The notes under the pieces are model-generated. The model was given only the letters and a program-made list of their open reading frames with translations, made no database searches and was not told the origin of the DNA. A program made the translations under genes and the position numbers. A stretch of DNA of 64,000 nt from Streptomyces roseolus (lineage in GTDB: Bacteria > Actinomycetota > Actinomycetes > Streptomycetales > Streptomycetaceae), in assembly GCF_014649855.1 (NCBI RefSeq), contig NZ_BMTV01000015.1:27611-91610 (forward strand), written 5' to 3'. Below are positions 14,821 to 24,031 of this stretch, one piece after another (the first letter of the stretch is position 1; each line of letters opens with the position of its first letter).

Positions 14821-17800
14821 TCAGTGGAGGGTGCGGAAGGTGTTCCAGCCGCCGGTGCCGATGAGCTCTCGGGGGGCGTAGGGGGCGCTGGTGCGGCCGC
14901 GGTCGTAGCCGTAGTAGGCGTAGAGGCGGCCGGCGGTGTCGCGGGCGACGAGGTCGGCGTCGCCGTCGCCGTCGAGGTCGCCGACGCCCTGGACCGCCGT
15001 GTAGACCTGCCAGCCGCCGCCGACCCGGACGCGCGGGGTGACGCCGCCGGACGGGGTGCCGAAGTAGACCCACAGGACGCCGGAGCCGTCGATGCCGAGG
15101 AGGTCGCCGCGGCCGTCGCCGTCGAGGTCGCCCGCGCCGGTGATCCGCTTGTACAGCTTCCAGTTGATGCCGATCCGCATCCGGGGCTCGAGGCGGTGGC
15201 CGGCGGTGCCGGCGTAGAAGTACATGTCGCCGGTGGTGGTCTGGCGCGCGATCAGGTCCTGGTGGCCGTCGGCGTCGACGTCGCCGGGCGGGGTGAGCAC
15301 GTCGTACTGGGCCCAGCCGGACCCGATGGCGGTGTACGGCGACGAGGCCGTGACGACCTTGCCGCAGCCCGGCCGGTAGGCCCGCAGCTCGTTGCCGACG
15401 CGGCCGAGGACGTCGGCGCAGCCGTCGCCGTTCACGTCGCCGAAGGGGACGAGGAGCGTGCCGGCCGGGAAGGCCGCGCCGGTGGCGGTGGTGCGGGCGG
15501 AGAGCCCGCCGAGGCCGTTGCCCCGATAGAGGGAGACGGCGCCGGACGTGTTCACGCCGAGCAGGTCGCCCTGGGCGTCGGCGCCGGCGAGGTCGCGGAA
15601 GGCGGGCCGGCTGCCGGAGACCGTGATCCGGCCGGAGGCGTACAGGTCGCGGCCCTCGCCGTCGGCGGTGAGGGCGCGCACCACCCACGCGTACGGCCCG
15701 TTCGGCGCGGGCAGGCCCGCCGCGTTCCTCCCGTCCCAGGTGACGTCGATCCGCCCGCGGGTCTCGGTGCCCCGGAAGGTCTTCAGCGGCTTGAAGCTGT
15801 ACGCGTCGACCACGCTCACCTCGTACTGGGAGGCGGGCTTCGACAGCGTCCAGGACGCCTTCCAGGTGCCGGGCGCGCGCAGCCCGGCCGGGGTCGAGGC
15901 GGCGGCGACCCTCAGGTCGGAGGTGGGGACGTCGGTCCAGACGGCGTGCACCCGCTGGTCGGCGCCCCGGTAGGCGACGGCGCCGCCGAAGCGGTCGACG
16001 GTCCAGGTCACACGGCGGTCGCCGGGGACGGTCTCGGCGCGGGTCAGGTCGAAGGGAGCACCGGCCTTCCCGGTGGGGAAGGGGGTGACGCGGAGGTACG
16101 GGCCGGACCTCTGGTCCACGAAGTAGCCGTCGCCGAGGAGGCCGCCCCGGGAGGCGCCCGCCGGCAGGGCGACGCGTATCGGCGCGGCCGGGTTCCTGAG
16201 GTCGAGGACGCCCTGCTTCGCGTACCCGGCGCACGACCAGTAGAGCCAGCGGCCGGCCGACTGGAGTTCGGTCAGGGGACAGCCGGCGCCGGTCGCGACC
16301 GTGCCGAGGGCCTTGCCGGTGGCGAGGTCCTCGCGGAGGACGTCGCCGGTGCCCCCGGTGCCGGTGTAGAGGGTGTCGCCCCAGACGGCCGCGGCGGTCT
16401 GGGGCCGTCGGGAGGCGATCTTCTGGGCGTCCAGGTCGAGGACGAGCGTCTCGCCGTCGCCGACGAGGTCGCCGTACCGGGCCGGGGTGCCGGTCTGGAA
16501 CACCGTCCACCGGCCGGAGGCTTCGGCGATCCGGCCGTCCCGGTCGACCGCCACCCGGGTGGTCCGGCCGGCGGCCGGGCCGGTGGTCCGCCGGGAGACG
16601 ACCGCGCGAGCGGCGCCCGGGATCCTCGGGAAGGAGACGACCCGCCCGTCGCCGGTGTCGTGCAGCGGCGGAGCGTTCCACTCCATGCCCGTCTCGGCAC
16701 CGGCCCAGGACGCCGCGGACTGGCCGGTGTGGAGCGGCCCGACCGGCAGCGTACGGCTGTGGAAGCCGGGCCCCTCGGGGCCGTCGTGCTCCAGCGTGGT
16801 GAGCCGGCCCATGCCGAGCGCCAGCGACTCCACCCCGGCGGGCAGCGGCGCCACCGGCCGCAGCTTCTCCAGGGCCGGGGCGGCGCCGCCCTTGCCGGGC
16901 ACGGCCTTGAGGACGGCCCAGTCGGTGGCGGACGTACCGCCGACGACGGCCACGCCCGAGCCGTCCGCGAGCTGTGTGATCCGCTCCTCGGCCCCGGTGA
17001 GCAGCGTCTGCCGCACACCGGCCGGGCTCACGGCGACCAGCGCGCGGGTGAGGGACTCGCCCGTCCGCCGGGGCTCGGCCGTGGCCAGGAGCCAGTCGCC
17101 GGCGAGCCCGATCCGGGTGGCGCGCAGGCCGGCCGGCAACGGGTAGCGGAGCTCGGGTCCGGTGAGGTCGGCGCGGTACCGGATGTGGACGTTCCGGTCG
17201 GGGTCCACCCAGGCGATCCGCTCGGCGGTGACGGCCACGCCGGCCACGAGCGCCCCGTCCGCCGCCGTGGCCTCCGCGAGCACCTCCATCCGCCCGGTGG
17301 CCGGGTCCACGAGCCCGAGGACGGAGTCGCGGTCCGCGCCCGAGGTGCCGACGGTGAACCGGAGCACGGCCACGCCCTCCGCACCGGCCACCAGCCGCGC
17401 CCCGTGCAGGTCGGCGCCGGCCGGCCAGCCGGTGACGGGGACGGAGGCGCCGTCCGGGGCGCTCGCGGCCCGGAGGAAGTACCCGGCGGTGGCGCCGAGC
17501 GAGGTGCCGGGCACGTACTGCTGGAAGAGCAGCCGGTCGCCGACGAGCCCCCGGTAGGAGGCGTCCTCGGGGACGGTCAGGGCCGTCGTCGTGCCGCTCT
17601 CCAGGTCGAGGACCCCGTACGCGCCGACGCCCCGCTCCACGTACGCGTACCGGCCGCCGGTCCCGAACTCCGCGAAGGCGTCGTTCCCGTCGCCGTCCCC
17701 GAGGGGCCGGCTCGTGCCGCTCGCGAGATCCGTCCACTCCACGCCCGCCCCGGAGCCCTCGGTGCGGTGCGCGTACCCGCCCGTGCCCGCCGCGAGCACG

Positions 17801-17979
17801 GTCTCCGCGCGCGGCGCGGTCCGCAGCTGGGGCTCCACGTCCACCTGGTCGATCCCGACGACCGGTGCCCCGGGCGCGGCCACCGCCCCCGGCGCGATCC
17901 CCCCGCCGGTGACGGCCAGCACGGCGGCGAGCAGGGCGACGCGGGTCCGCGCACGACGCGCGGGTGCGGTACGAGACAA
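14821..17979 (-). CDS. Secreted VCBS/FG-GAP repeat protein with FlgD-like Ig domain
   Basis: The TTG at 17977-17979 is chosen: GGGGAGGGG lies just upstream and it is followed by RTAPARRARTR and a hydrophobic stretch ending in APGAVAAP, a good Sec signal. Longer frames would run through a terminator. The 1052-residue product has beta-propeller-like repeats in the first 700 residues. A FlgD-type Ig fold follows near 705-790 (ITVSG end). Four VCBS/FG-GAP repeats form the C-terminus, with Ca-binding DVNGDGCAD, DVDADGHQD, DLDGDGRGD and DLDGDGDAD. Such proteins are extracellular and often bind carbohydrate or matrix; no catalytic domain is seen. Confidence 0.85.
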   Translation of the reverse strand: MSRTAPARRARTRVALLAAVLAVTGGGIAPGAVAAPGAPVVGIDQVDVEPQLRTAPRAETVLAAGTGGYAHRTEGSGAGVEWTDLASGTSRPLGDGDGNDAFAEFGTGGRYAYVERGVGAYGVLDLESGTTTALTVPEDASYRGLVGDRLLFQQYVPGTSLGATAGYFLRAASAPDGASVPVTGWPAGADLHGARLVAGAEGVAVLRFTVGTSGADRDSVLGLVDPATGRMEVLAEATAADGALVAGVAVTAERIAWVDPDRNVHIRYRADLTGPELRYPLPAGLRATRIGLAGDWLLATAEPRRTGESLTRALVAVSPAGVRQTLLTGAEERITQLADGSGVAVVGGTSATDWAVLKAVPGKGGAAPALEKLRPVAPLPAGVESLALGMGRLTTLEHDGPEGPGFHSRTLPVGPLHTGQSAASWAGAETGMEWNAPPLHDTGDGRVVSFPRIPGAARAVVSRRTTGPAAGRTTRVAVDRDGRIAEASGRWTVFQTGTPARYGDLVGDGETLVLDLDAQKIASRRPQTAAAVWGDTLYTGTGGTGDVLREDLATGKALGTVATGAGCPLTELQSAGRWLYWSCAGYAKQGVLDLRNPAAPIRVALPAGASRGGLLGDGYFVDQRSGPYLRVTPFPTGKAGAPFDLTRAETVPGDRRVTWTVDRFGGAVAYRGADQRVHAVWTDVPTSDLRVAAASTPAGLRAPGTWKASWTLSKPASQYEVSVVDAYSFKPLKTFRGTETRGRIDVTWDGRNAAGLPAPNGPYAWVVRALTADGEGRDLYASGRITVSGSRPAFRDLAGADAQGDLLGVNTSGAVSLYRGNGLGGLSARTTATGAAFPAGTLLVPFGDVNGDGCADVLGRVGNELRAYRPGCGKVVTASSPYTAIGSGWAQYDVLTPPGDVDADGHQDLIARQTTTGDMYFYAGTAGHRLEPRMRIGINWKLYKRITGAGDLDGDGRGDLLGIDGSGVLWVYFGTPSGGVTPRVRVGGGWQVYTAVQGVGDLDGDGDADLVARDTAGRLYAYYGYDRGRTSAPYAPRELIGTGGWNTFRTLH

Positions 17980-18094
17980 GAGGGCCCCTCCCCGGGGGAG
18001 TTCCGGCACGGTGACGAGTGAACGGACGTACGAGCCTCGCACGTGGGTCCTTGTACGAGACCGGTGGGGGCCCGTGAGGGTTGTACGCCGGACG

Positions 18095-18135
18095 CGACGA
18101 ACCCCCGTGACAGCCGGTGTCACGGGGGTTCGTCG
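18095..18135 (-). terminator. Strong terminator of the DEAD-box gene
   Basis: An 18-bp perfect stem (18095-18112 with 18118-18135) and a 5-base loop begin 22 bases after the DEAD-box helicase stop on the minus strand. Confidence 0.85.
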
Positions 18136-18156
18136 CAGGGCTCAGATCACACGGAC

Positions 18157-20457
18157 TCAGCCGTTGCGCTTCCAGCGGGGCTTGTCGTCGCGGCGGCCGC
18201 CACCGAAGGAGGAGCCGGACGGGCGGTGGTCGTCGCGGCGGAAGCCACCGGACGGGCGGTCGTCACGGCGGAAGCCGCCGCCCGAGGGGCGGTCGTCGCG
18301 ACGGTCGCGGTTGAACGGACGGTCGTTGTCGCGGCGGAAGCCGCCCGACGGACGGTCGTCACGGCGGAAGCCGCCGCCCGACGGACGGTCGTTGTCCCGG
18401 CGGAAACCGCCGGCCGGGCGGTCGTCACGACGCTCGAAGGAGCGGCCGCCACGGTCGCCACCGCGGTCGTCACGGTCACGGAAGGACGGACGGTCGTTGT
18501 CCCGGCGGAAGCCGCCCGACGGACGGTCGTCACGGCGGAAGCCGCCACGGTCACCGCCGCGGTCGTCACGGTCACGGAAGGACGGACGGTCGTTGTCCCG
18601 GCGGAAACCGCCGGCCGGGCGGTCGTCACGACGCTCGAAGGAGCGGCCGCCACGGTCGCCACCGCGGTCGTCACGGTCACGGAAGGACGGACGGTCGTTG
18701 TCCCGGCGGAAGCCACCGGCCGGACGGTCGTCACGACGCTCGAAGGAACGGCCGCCACGGTCACCGCCGCGGAAGCCACCGCGGTCGTCACGGTTGAAGC
18801 CGCCACGGTCGCCACCGCGGTCACGGCGCTCGTAGTTGCCGCGCTCGTCGCGGGCCGGGCGCTCCTGGCGCTGGGCCTCGGCGCGTGCGGCACGCTCGGC
18901 CTCGGCGGCGGCCTCGGCCACCTCGGCCTCGGCGGCCTCGGCGACGGCGGCGACGGCGGTCTCCGGGTCCTCGCCGCGCTCGCGGGCGGCCTGGGCGACG
19001 AGGCGGTCGGCCTCCTCGCGGAGCTCGACGGCGCGGCGCTGCAGGCGCTCCAGCTGACGGGTCAGGTCGACGACCTCGCGCTCGGCCTGCTTGGCCGAGT
19101 TGTTCGCGGAGTCGGCCTGGACCTCGGTCAGCGAACGGGCGCCGGTGATCTCGGCGACCTCGGGGTCGAAGGCGCCGGCGCCGCCGACGATGTGGCGCGA
19201 GGCGTCGACGCCCGCGTCCTCCATGAGGCGGAAGATCTGGCGGCGCTGGTGCGGCAGGGCCAGGGAGACCACGACGCCGGAGCGGCCGGCGCGGGCGGTG
19301 CGGCCCGAGCGGTGCAGGTAGTCCTTGTGGTCGCCGGCCGGGTCCACGTTGAGGACCAGGTCGATGCCGTCGACGTGGATGCCGCGAGCGGCGACGTCGG
19401 TGGCGACGAGGACGTTGACGTAACCGTCCTTGAAGTCGGCGAGCGTGCGGGTACGGGCGCCCTGGGTCATGCCGCCGTGCAGCGCGTCGGCCTTCACGCC
19501 GGACTCGCGCAGCTGCTCGGCGACGCGGTCGGCACCGAGCTGGGTGCGGACGAAGATGATCGTGCGGCCCTTGCGGGCGGCGATCGCGGCGGTGACCGGG
19601 GCCTTGTCCTTCGGCTTCACGACGAGGACGTGGTGGGTCATGGTCGTGACGGCGCCGGCGGACGGGTCGACCTCGTGGACGACCGGATTCACCAGGTAGC
19701 GCTTGACCAGGCTGTCGATCTCGTTCTCCAGCGTGGCGGAGAAGAGGAGGCGCTGGCCGCCGGCCGGGACCTGGTCGAGGAGCTCGGTGACCTCGGGCAG
19801 GAAGCCCAGGTCGGCCATCTGGTCGGCCTCGTCGAGGACGGCGATCTGGACCTGCTCCAGGGAGCAGGCGCCGCGGTTGATGATGTCGCGCAGGCGGCCC
19901 GGGGTGGCGACGAGGATGTCGACGCCGCGCTCCAGGGCGTAGATCTGGTTGCCCATCGACGTACCGCCGCAGACGACCTTCATCTTGAGGCCGAGCACGT
20001 CGCCGTAGGGCTGGAGGGCGTCCGCGACCTGCATCGCGAGCTCGCGGGTCGGGGTGAGGATGACGCCGCGGGGCTTCTTCTTCTCGGTCTGGCCGCCGGC
20101 CAGGGTGGCGAGCAGCGGGAGGCCGAAGGAGAGGGTCTTGCCGGAGCCGGTGCGGCCGCGGCCCAGGATGTCCTTGCCGGCCAGGGCGTCCGGGATGGTC
20201 GCCGCCTGGATCGGGAAGGGGGTGGTCACGCCGTTCTGCGCGAGCTTGCGGACGACGCCCTCGGGCAGGCCCAGGTCACCGAAGGTGATCTCGGGGGCCG
20301 CGTCGGAGTCGGCGTCGTCGGCCTCGTCGGCCAGGTCGGAGACGTCGAGGGCCTCGACGGCCTCGTCGGTGATCTCCGCGTCGTCGGCGAGCTCGACGAT
20401 CTCGGTGATCTCGTCGTTCTCGGGCATGACGGTGTGGTCAGAACTGGAAATGGACAT
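18157..20457 (-). CDS. DEAD-box ATP-dependent RNA helicase with long Arg/Gly/Asp-rich repeat tail
   Basis: The 766-residue protein has an acidic N-terminus (1-55) and then a complete DEAD-box core. The Q motif region is at about 57-85, Walker A GRTGSGKT near 102, PTRELA, TPGR, DEAD near 205, SAT, and the C-terminal domain with HRSGRTARAG. A charged coiled-coil stretch (about 440-540) follows. The last 200 residues are repeats built from RRDDRP, GGFRRDNDRP, SFRDRDDR and GGDRGG; one unit of about 35 residues recurs three times almost exactly at DNA level. Such RG-rich tails bind RNA and can drive condensation. Members act in cold adaptation, ribosome assembly and RNA decay. Confidence 0.92.
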   Translation of the reverse strand: MSISSSDHTVMPENDEITEIVELADDAEITDEAVEALDVSDLADEADDADSDAAPEITFGDLGLPEGVVRKLAQNGVTTPFPIQAATIPDALAGKDILGRGRTGSGKTLSFGLPLLATLAGGQTEKKKPRGVILTPTRELAMQVADALQPYGDVLGLKMKVVCGGTSMGNQIYALERGVDILVATPGRLRDIINRGACSLEQVQIAVLDEADQMADLGFLPEVTELLDQVPAGGQRLLFSATLENEIDSLVKRYLVNPVVHEVDPSAGAVTTMTHHVLVVKPKDKAPVTAAIAARKGRTIIFVRTQLGADRVAEQLRESGVKADALHGGMTQGARTRTLADFKDGYVNVLVATDVAARGIHVDGIDLVLNVDPAGDHKDYLHRSGRTARAGRSGVVVSLALPHQRRQIFRLMEDAGVDASRHIVGGAGAFDPEVAEITGARSLTEVQADSANNSAKQAEREVVDLTRQLERLQRRAVELREEADRLVAQAARERGEDPETAVAAVAEAAEAEVAEAAAEAERAARAEAQRQERPARDERGNYERRDRGGDRGGFNRDDRGGFRGGDRGGRSFERRDDRPAGGFRRDNDRPSFRDRDDRGGDRGGRSFERRDDRPAGGFRRDNDRPSFRDRDDRGGDRGGFRRDDRPSGGFRRDNDRPSFRDRDDRGGDRGGRSFERRDDRPAGGFRRDNDRPSGGGFRRDDRPSGGFRRDNDRPFNRDRRDDRPSGGGFRRDDRPSGGFRRDDHRPSGSSFGGGRRDDKPRWKRNG

Positions 20458-20670
20458 GCGAAATGCGAAACCTTCCGGAGTCTCGGCACGCGCCCGTCAA
20501 CTCCGTGTTTCGCCTTAAGACCGCCTCAATGCGGTCAGCCACGGCAAGGGGAGAGGTACGCGCCAGTCACGGCGCTCTTCGATGGTGGCGCCGGGCAAAT
20601 GGGATCAAACGATCTACCACCATACGCACCCTCCCCCCTTGCTGGCAAGCCGAGTGGAGTGACCTCCGTC

Positions 20671-21405
20671 TCACGCCGGGCTGACCTGCGGCGATGCCGC
20701 CGGTTCGGTGGCCGCCTCGGCCGCCCGCACCCCGCCCAGCTGCGTCGAGGGCCCCTCGGTCGGCGGATCGCTCGGGTTCGACGTGGGCTCGGGAGTGGGT
20801 TCCGGCGTCGGCTCCTGGGTCGGCTCCGGCGTGGGGGTCGGCTCCGGCGTGGGCTCCGGCGAGGGGGTGCCCCCGCCACCGCCCGGGGCGCCTCCGGCCT
20901 CGCCGCCGGTCCCGCCCGTGCCCCCGCCGTCCGCGCCGCCCCCGCCGGAGCCGCCGCTCCCGCCGGGACCGCCCGCTTCCCCGCCGCCCGCGCCCCCGGC
21001 CGCGCCGCCCGTCCCGTCCTGGCCGCCGGCGGCCGCGCCGCCCGCGGGATGCGTCCGGGACGGCTGCGCCCCGCCGGGACCGCCCGGCTTCGGGTGCTTC
21101 ACGGCGCCGGAGGGCGAGGCGGAGGCGGAGGGCGAACCGCTCGGCACCGGGGACTTCCCGCCGCCCGCCGGGTCGGGGCCGCCCGCGTGGCCGCCGAGCC
21201 CGCCGCCGTACGCCCCGCCGCCCCCGTCCGGCTCACCGGTGCCGCCGCCGTCCGGTTCGGCCGACGCCCCCGGCTTCCCCCCGCTCGCTCCGGGCGCCGG
21301 CCGGGCGCTCTCGTCGCCGACGCTCATACAGCCGCTCAGACCGGCGCACGCGGCGACCGCGAGGGCGGCGGCGGCCCATCGAACACGGGTGGGGAAAGGG
21401 CGCAC
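20671..21405 (-). CDS. Low-complexity lipoprotein
   Basis: GTG at 21403-21405 with GGAGG 8-12 bases upstream gives 244 residues. A lipoprotein signal peptide ends in the lipobox LSGC near residue 26. The rest is low complexity: Gly-rich segments, PSGSPSAS, and a repeated PEPT/PTPEPT region near the C-terminus, typical of wall-spanning linkers. There is no folded domain that I can recognise. It may be a cell-surface spacer or a remnant of a larger lipoprotein family. Confidence 0.7.
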   Translation of the reverse strand: MRPFPTRVRWAAAALAVAACAGLSGCMSVGDESARPAPGASGGKPGASAEPDGGGTGEPDGGGGAYGGGLGGHAGGPDPAGGGKSPVPSGSPSASASPSGAVKHPKPGGPGGAQPSRTHPAGGAAAGGQDGTGGAAGGAGGGEAGGPGGSGGSGGGGADGGGTGGTGGEAGGAPGGGGGTPSPEPTPEPTPTPEPTQEPTPEPTPEPTSNPSDPPTEGPSTQLGGVRAAEAATEPAASPQVSPA

Positions 21406-21585
21406 GGAGGCACCTCCAGGGCACAGAAGGCGGGGAAAGGAACGCGTCCCCCTGCCCAACTCCCCGGCCGCCACAAGGGACACGGCACGACGACACCCTT
21501 GTTCGACGTTCGACCCGATCGACCGGGCCCGCCCGAACCCCGACCGGGCCCGTCGCACCCCGGCCCGCCCCCGAGCGGCCCCGGC

Positions 21586-21936
21586 TCAGCCGTAGCCCAG
21601 CGCGTGCAGCCGCTCGTCGTCGATGCCGAAGTGGTGGGCGATCTCGTGGACCACGGTGATCTCGGTCTCGGCCACGACGTCCTCGCGGGACTCGCACATC
21701 CGCAGCGTCGGCCCCCGGTAGACCGTGATCCGGTCCGGCAGCACGCCCGCGTACCACTCGCCCCGCTCGGTCAGCGGCGTCCCCTCGTAGAGCCCGAGCA
21801 GCTCCGGGTCGTCCGGAGAGGGCTCGTCCTCCACGAACACCGCCACGTTGTCCATCAGCCGCGTCAGCTCCGGCGGGATCCGGTCCAGGGCCTCGGCGAC
21901 AAGCTCCTCGAACTCCTCGCGCGTCATCTCCAGCAC
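21586..21936 (-). CDS. Metallopeptidase-family (zincin-like) protein
   Basis: The GTG at 21934-21936 follows GGGGAGGGGAGA and begins LEMTREEFEELVAEAL, the normal start of this actinobacterial family, giving 116 residues; an upstream ATG would add 22 unrelated residues. The zinc-binding sequence is HEIAHHFGIDDERL near the C-terminus, with the HExxH helix and the downstream acidic residue. These short DUF1025-type zincins are conserved in actinomycetes; no substrate is known. Confidence 0.85.
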   Translation of the reverse strand: MLEMTREEFEELVAEALDRIPPELTRLMDNVAVFVEDEPSPDDPELLGLYEGTPLTERGEWYAGVLPDRITVYRGPTLRMCESREDVVAETEITVVHEIAHHFGIDDERLHALGYG

Positions 21937-22041
21937 GGGCCCATTCTCCCCTCCCCGGAAACCGTTTTGGCGATACCGCCCGCCATCCCATATGCTTCTC
22001 ACGTCCCCGACGCGCTGAGAAGCGCCCAGGTGGGGCCGTTA

Positions 22042-22114
22042 GCCCTCATCGTCTAGTGGCCCAGGACGCCGCCCTTTCAAGGCGGTAGCACGGGTTCGAA
22101 TCCCGTTGGGGGCA
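22042..22114 (+). tRNA. tRNA-Glu(TTC)
   Basis: The acceptor GCCCTCA pairs with TGGGGGC. The anticodon loop is CTTTCAA with TTC and the T loop contains GGTTCGAATCC. It is the first of three clustered tRNA genes. Confidence 0.95.
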
Positions 22115-22153
22115 CGCAACACCTGTGCGATACTTTTGTCTCGCACACCAGAT

Positions 22154-22227
22154 GGTCCTGTGGAGCAGTTGGTTAGCTCGCCACCCTGTCAAGGTGGAGG
22201 TCGCGGGTTCAAGTCCCGTCAGGATCG
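22154..22227 (+). tRNA. tRNA-Asp(GTC), copy 1
   Basis: The acceptor GGTCCTG pairs with CAGGATC, and the anticodon loop is CTGTCAA with GTC. The sequence is the same as the copy at 28615-28688. Confidence 0.95.
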
Positions 22228-22249
22228 CCGAGATCGGAAACGATCTCGT

Positions 22250-22323
22250 GGCTGGGTAGCTCAGTTGGTACGAGCGATCGCCTGAAAAGCGATAGGTCGC
22301 CGGTTCGACCCCGGCCCCAGCCA
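22250..22323 (+). tRNA. tRNA-Phe(GAA)
   Basis: The acceptor GGCTGGG pairs with CCCAGCC and the anticodon loop is CTGAAAA with GAA. Followed by a terminator at 22329-22360. Confidence 0.95.
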
Positions 22324-22328
22324 CAGGA

Positions 22329-22360
22329 GAAGGGCCCCGTTCGCAAGAACGGGGCCCTTC
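22329..22360. terminator. Bidirectional terminator between tRNA cluster and ccdA
   Basis: A 14-bp perfect stem with a GCAA loop lies between the tRNA-Phe 3' end and the stop of the convergent membrane protein gene, so it can serve both strands. Confidence 0.8.
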
Positions 22361-22362
22361 CT

Positions 22363-23196
22363 CTATTCCGGCTGCTCCGCCCGCCGCGTACGGCCCCGCA
22401 GCGCGAGCACCAGGCCCACCGCCGCCACGACGCCGACGAGCAGCGCCCCGTCCGGCACCGCCCGGCCCCACTCGGCGACCCGCCGCTCCACGGCGAAGGA
22501 GTCGTCCACCGAGAGCAGCCCCGGCAGCGCCGTCGTCCCGTCGAAGACCAGGAACAGGGTGCCCAGGGCCACGAAGAAGAGGCCCGACGCCAGCGAGGTC
22601 GAGTGGACCTCGAAGCGGCCGGCGCGGAGCGGCCGGCCGCGCAGCCAGCGCCGCCGCCCCAGGTCGTACCGCTCCCACAGCAGCGCGAGCACGAACAGCG
22701 GCACCGCCATCCCCAGCGCGTACACCGCGAGGAGCAGCCCGCCGTACGCCGGGCTGCCGCTCAGCGCCGCCACCGTCAGGACGCTGCCGAGGATCGGGCC
22801 CGCGCAGAAGCCCGCCAGGCCGTACACGAGGCCCAGGGCGTAGACCGAGACCGCCGAGGTGGGGCGGATCCGGCCGCTCGCCTCCGACATCCGGCGCGAG
22901 GCGAAGCCCAGGCCCAGGACCTGGAGGACGCCGAGCCCGATGATCAGCCAGCCGCCGGCGGCGACCAGCAGGTCCCGGTGGCCGTAGAAGAAGCGGCCCG
23001 CGAGCGAGCCCGCCGCGCCGAGCGGCACGAGGGTGGTGGCGAGGCCCGCGTAGAGGATCGCGGTCCGCGCCACCAGCTTCGCCCGGTTCTCGATCGAGTA
23101 CGCGAAGAAGGCCGGGAGCAGCAGGGCGCTGCACGGGCTGAGGAGGGCGAGGAGGCCCCCGAGGAAGGCCGCGAAGTAGCCGATCCCGGAGGTCAC
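22363..23196 (-). CDS. ccdA: CcdA-like cytochrome c biogenesis / thiol-disulfide transporter protein
   Basis: The GTG at 23194-23196 overlaps the DsbA-like stop (GTGA) and yields 277 residues. The protein has about six or more membrane helices. It carries the paired cysteine motifs of the CcdA/DsbD transmembrane family, LLSPCSALLLPAF near the start and FCAGPILGS in the middle. It is expected to carry electrons across the membrane to extracytoplasmic thioredoxin-like proteins. The DsbA-like gene just upstream is the obvious partner. The last segment adds two extra helices and an Arg-rich tail. Confidence 0.85.
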   Translation of the reverse strand: MTSGIGYFAAFLGGLLALLSPCSALLLPAFFAYSIENRAKLVARTAILYAGLATTLVPLGAAGSLAGRFFYGHRDLLVAAGGWLIIGLGVLQVLGLGFASRRMSEASGRIRPTSAVSVYALGLVYGLAGFCAGPILGSVLTVAALSGSPAYGGLLLAVYALGMAVPLFVLALLWERYDLGRRRWLRGRPLRAGRFEVHSTSLASGLFFVALGTLFLVFDGTTALPGLLSVDDSFAVERRVAEWGRAVPDGALLVGVVAAVGLVLALRGRTRRAEQPE

Positions 23197-23966
23197 CGCC
23201 CGGCCTTCCCCTCGGCGGCCTTCTTCGGGGCGGAGGCCGACTCCGCCGCCGCCTCGATCGCCTCCGTGAAGGTCTCCAGGGGCTGGGCGCCCGCGATCGG
23301 CCGCCCGTTGACCAGGAAGGAGGGGGTGGAGGAGGCGCCGAGCTCGTACCCCTGCTCCTGGTCCTTCCGTACGGCCTCCCGGGCCGCCTCGCTGCCGCTG
23401 TCCTTCGCGAACCGGCCGAGGTCGGGCACCCCGGCCTCCTTCGCGAGGGCGGCGAGGCGCTCCGTGCCGAAGCCCTTCTCCTTGGCCCCCTCCGCGTACG
23501 CCGCCTTGTGGAACTGCCAGAAGCGGTCCTGCTGCCCGGCGGCCCAGGAGGCGCGGGCCACCGCCTCGGACTCCTCGCCGAAGATCGGGAAGTTGCGCCA
23601 CTCGATGCGCAGGGTGCCGTCCTCGACGTACTTCTCGATCAGGGCCGGCTCGGTGTCCCGGGCGAACTTCCCGCAGTAGCCGCACTTGAAGTCGGCGTAC
23701 TCGATCAGCACGACCGGCGCGTCGGCGCGGCCCAGGGCGAGCTTGTCGGACGCGTCCCGGCGGGCGTACTTCTCCAGCTCCGCGTACACCCCGGCCTGCG
23801 GGTCGGCGGACACCTCGGCGACGGCGGAGGAGCCGGAGGCACCGGGGGACGAGGGCTTGGTGGCGGTGTACGAGACGACGCCGAGCAGCGCGGCGGCGAC
23901 CGCCACCCCGGCGACGATCGCGATCGGCTTGGACCTGGAGGCGGACGTGGAAGCGGGCTTGGACAT
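23193..23966 (-). CDS. DsbA-like thioredoxin-fold thiol oxidoreductase, membrane-anchored
   Basis: ATG at 23964-23966 with AGGAGC upstream gives 257 residues. An N-terminal anchor helix (about residues 14-35) is followed by an extracytoplasmic thioredoxin fold of the DSBA/thioredoxin_4 type. The active site is FKCGYCGKFA and the cis-Pro loop is SSTPSFLVNG. It sits in a two-gene operon with the CcdA-like protein (4-base overlap). It likely forms or isomerises disulfides in secreted proteins. Confidence 0.88.
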   Translation of the reverse strand: MSKPASTSASRSKPIAIVAGVAVAAALLGVVSYTATKPSSPGASGSSAVAEVSADPQAGVYAELEKYARRDASDKLALGRADAPVVLIEYADFKCGYCGKFARDTEPALIEKYVEDGTLRIEWRNFPIFGEESEAVARASWAAGQQDRFWQFHKAAYAEGAKEKGFGTERLAALAKEAGVPDLGRFAKDSGSEAAREAVRKDQEQGYELGASSTPSFLVNGRPIAGAQPLETFTEAIEAAAESASAPKKAAEGKAGR

Positions 23967-24031
23967 GCGGAAGCGCTCCTGAGGGAGGAAGGAAGAGAGG
24001 AAGAAGGACGGACGCGGAGGCGGCCGTCCTC

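Noticed and set aside
17980..18123. Upstream extension of the VCBS-repeat protein
   Set aside because: It would be translated through the 18095-18135 terminator hairpin. The TTG at 17979 has a good ribosome site and a signal peptide directly after it.
18043..22056. Plus-strand open frame of over 1,300 codons opposite the DEAD-box and lipoprotein genes
   Set aside because: It follows from repeats and codon bias on the minus strand; the product is Val/Ala/Gly-rich and crosses terminators and gene boundaries.
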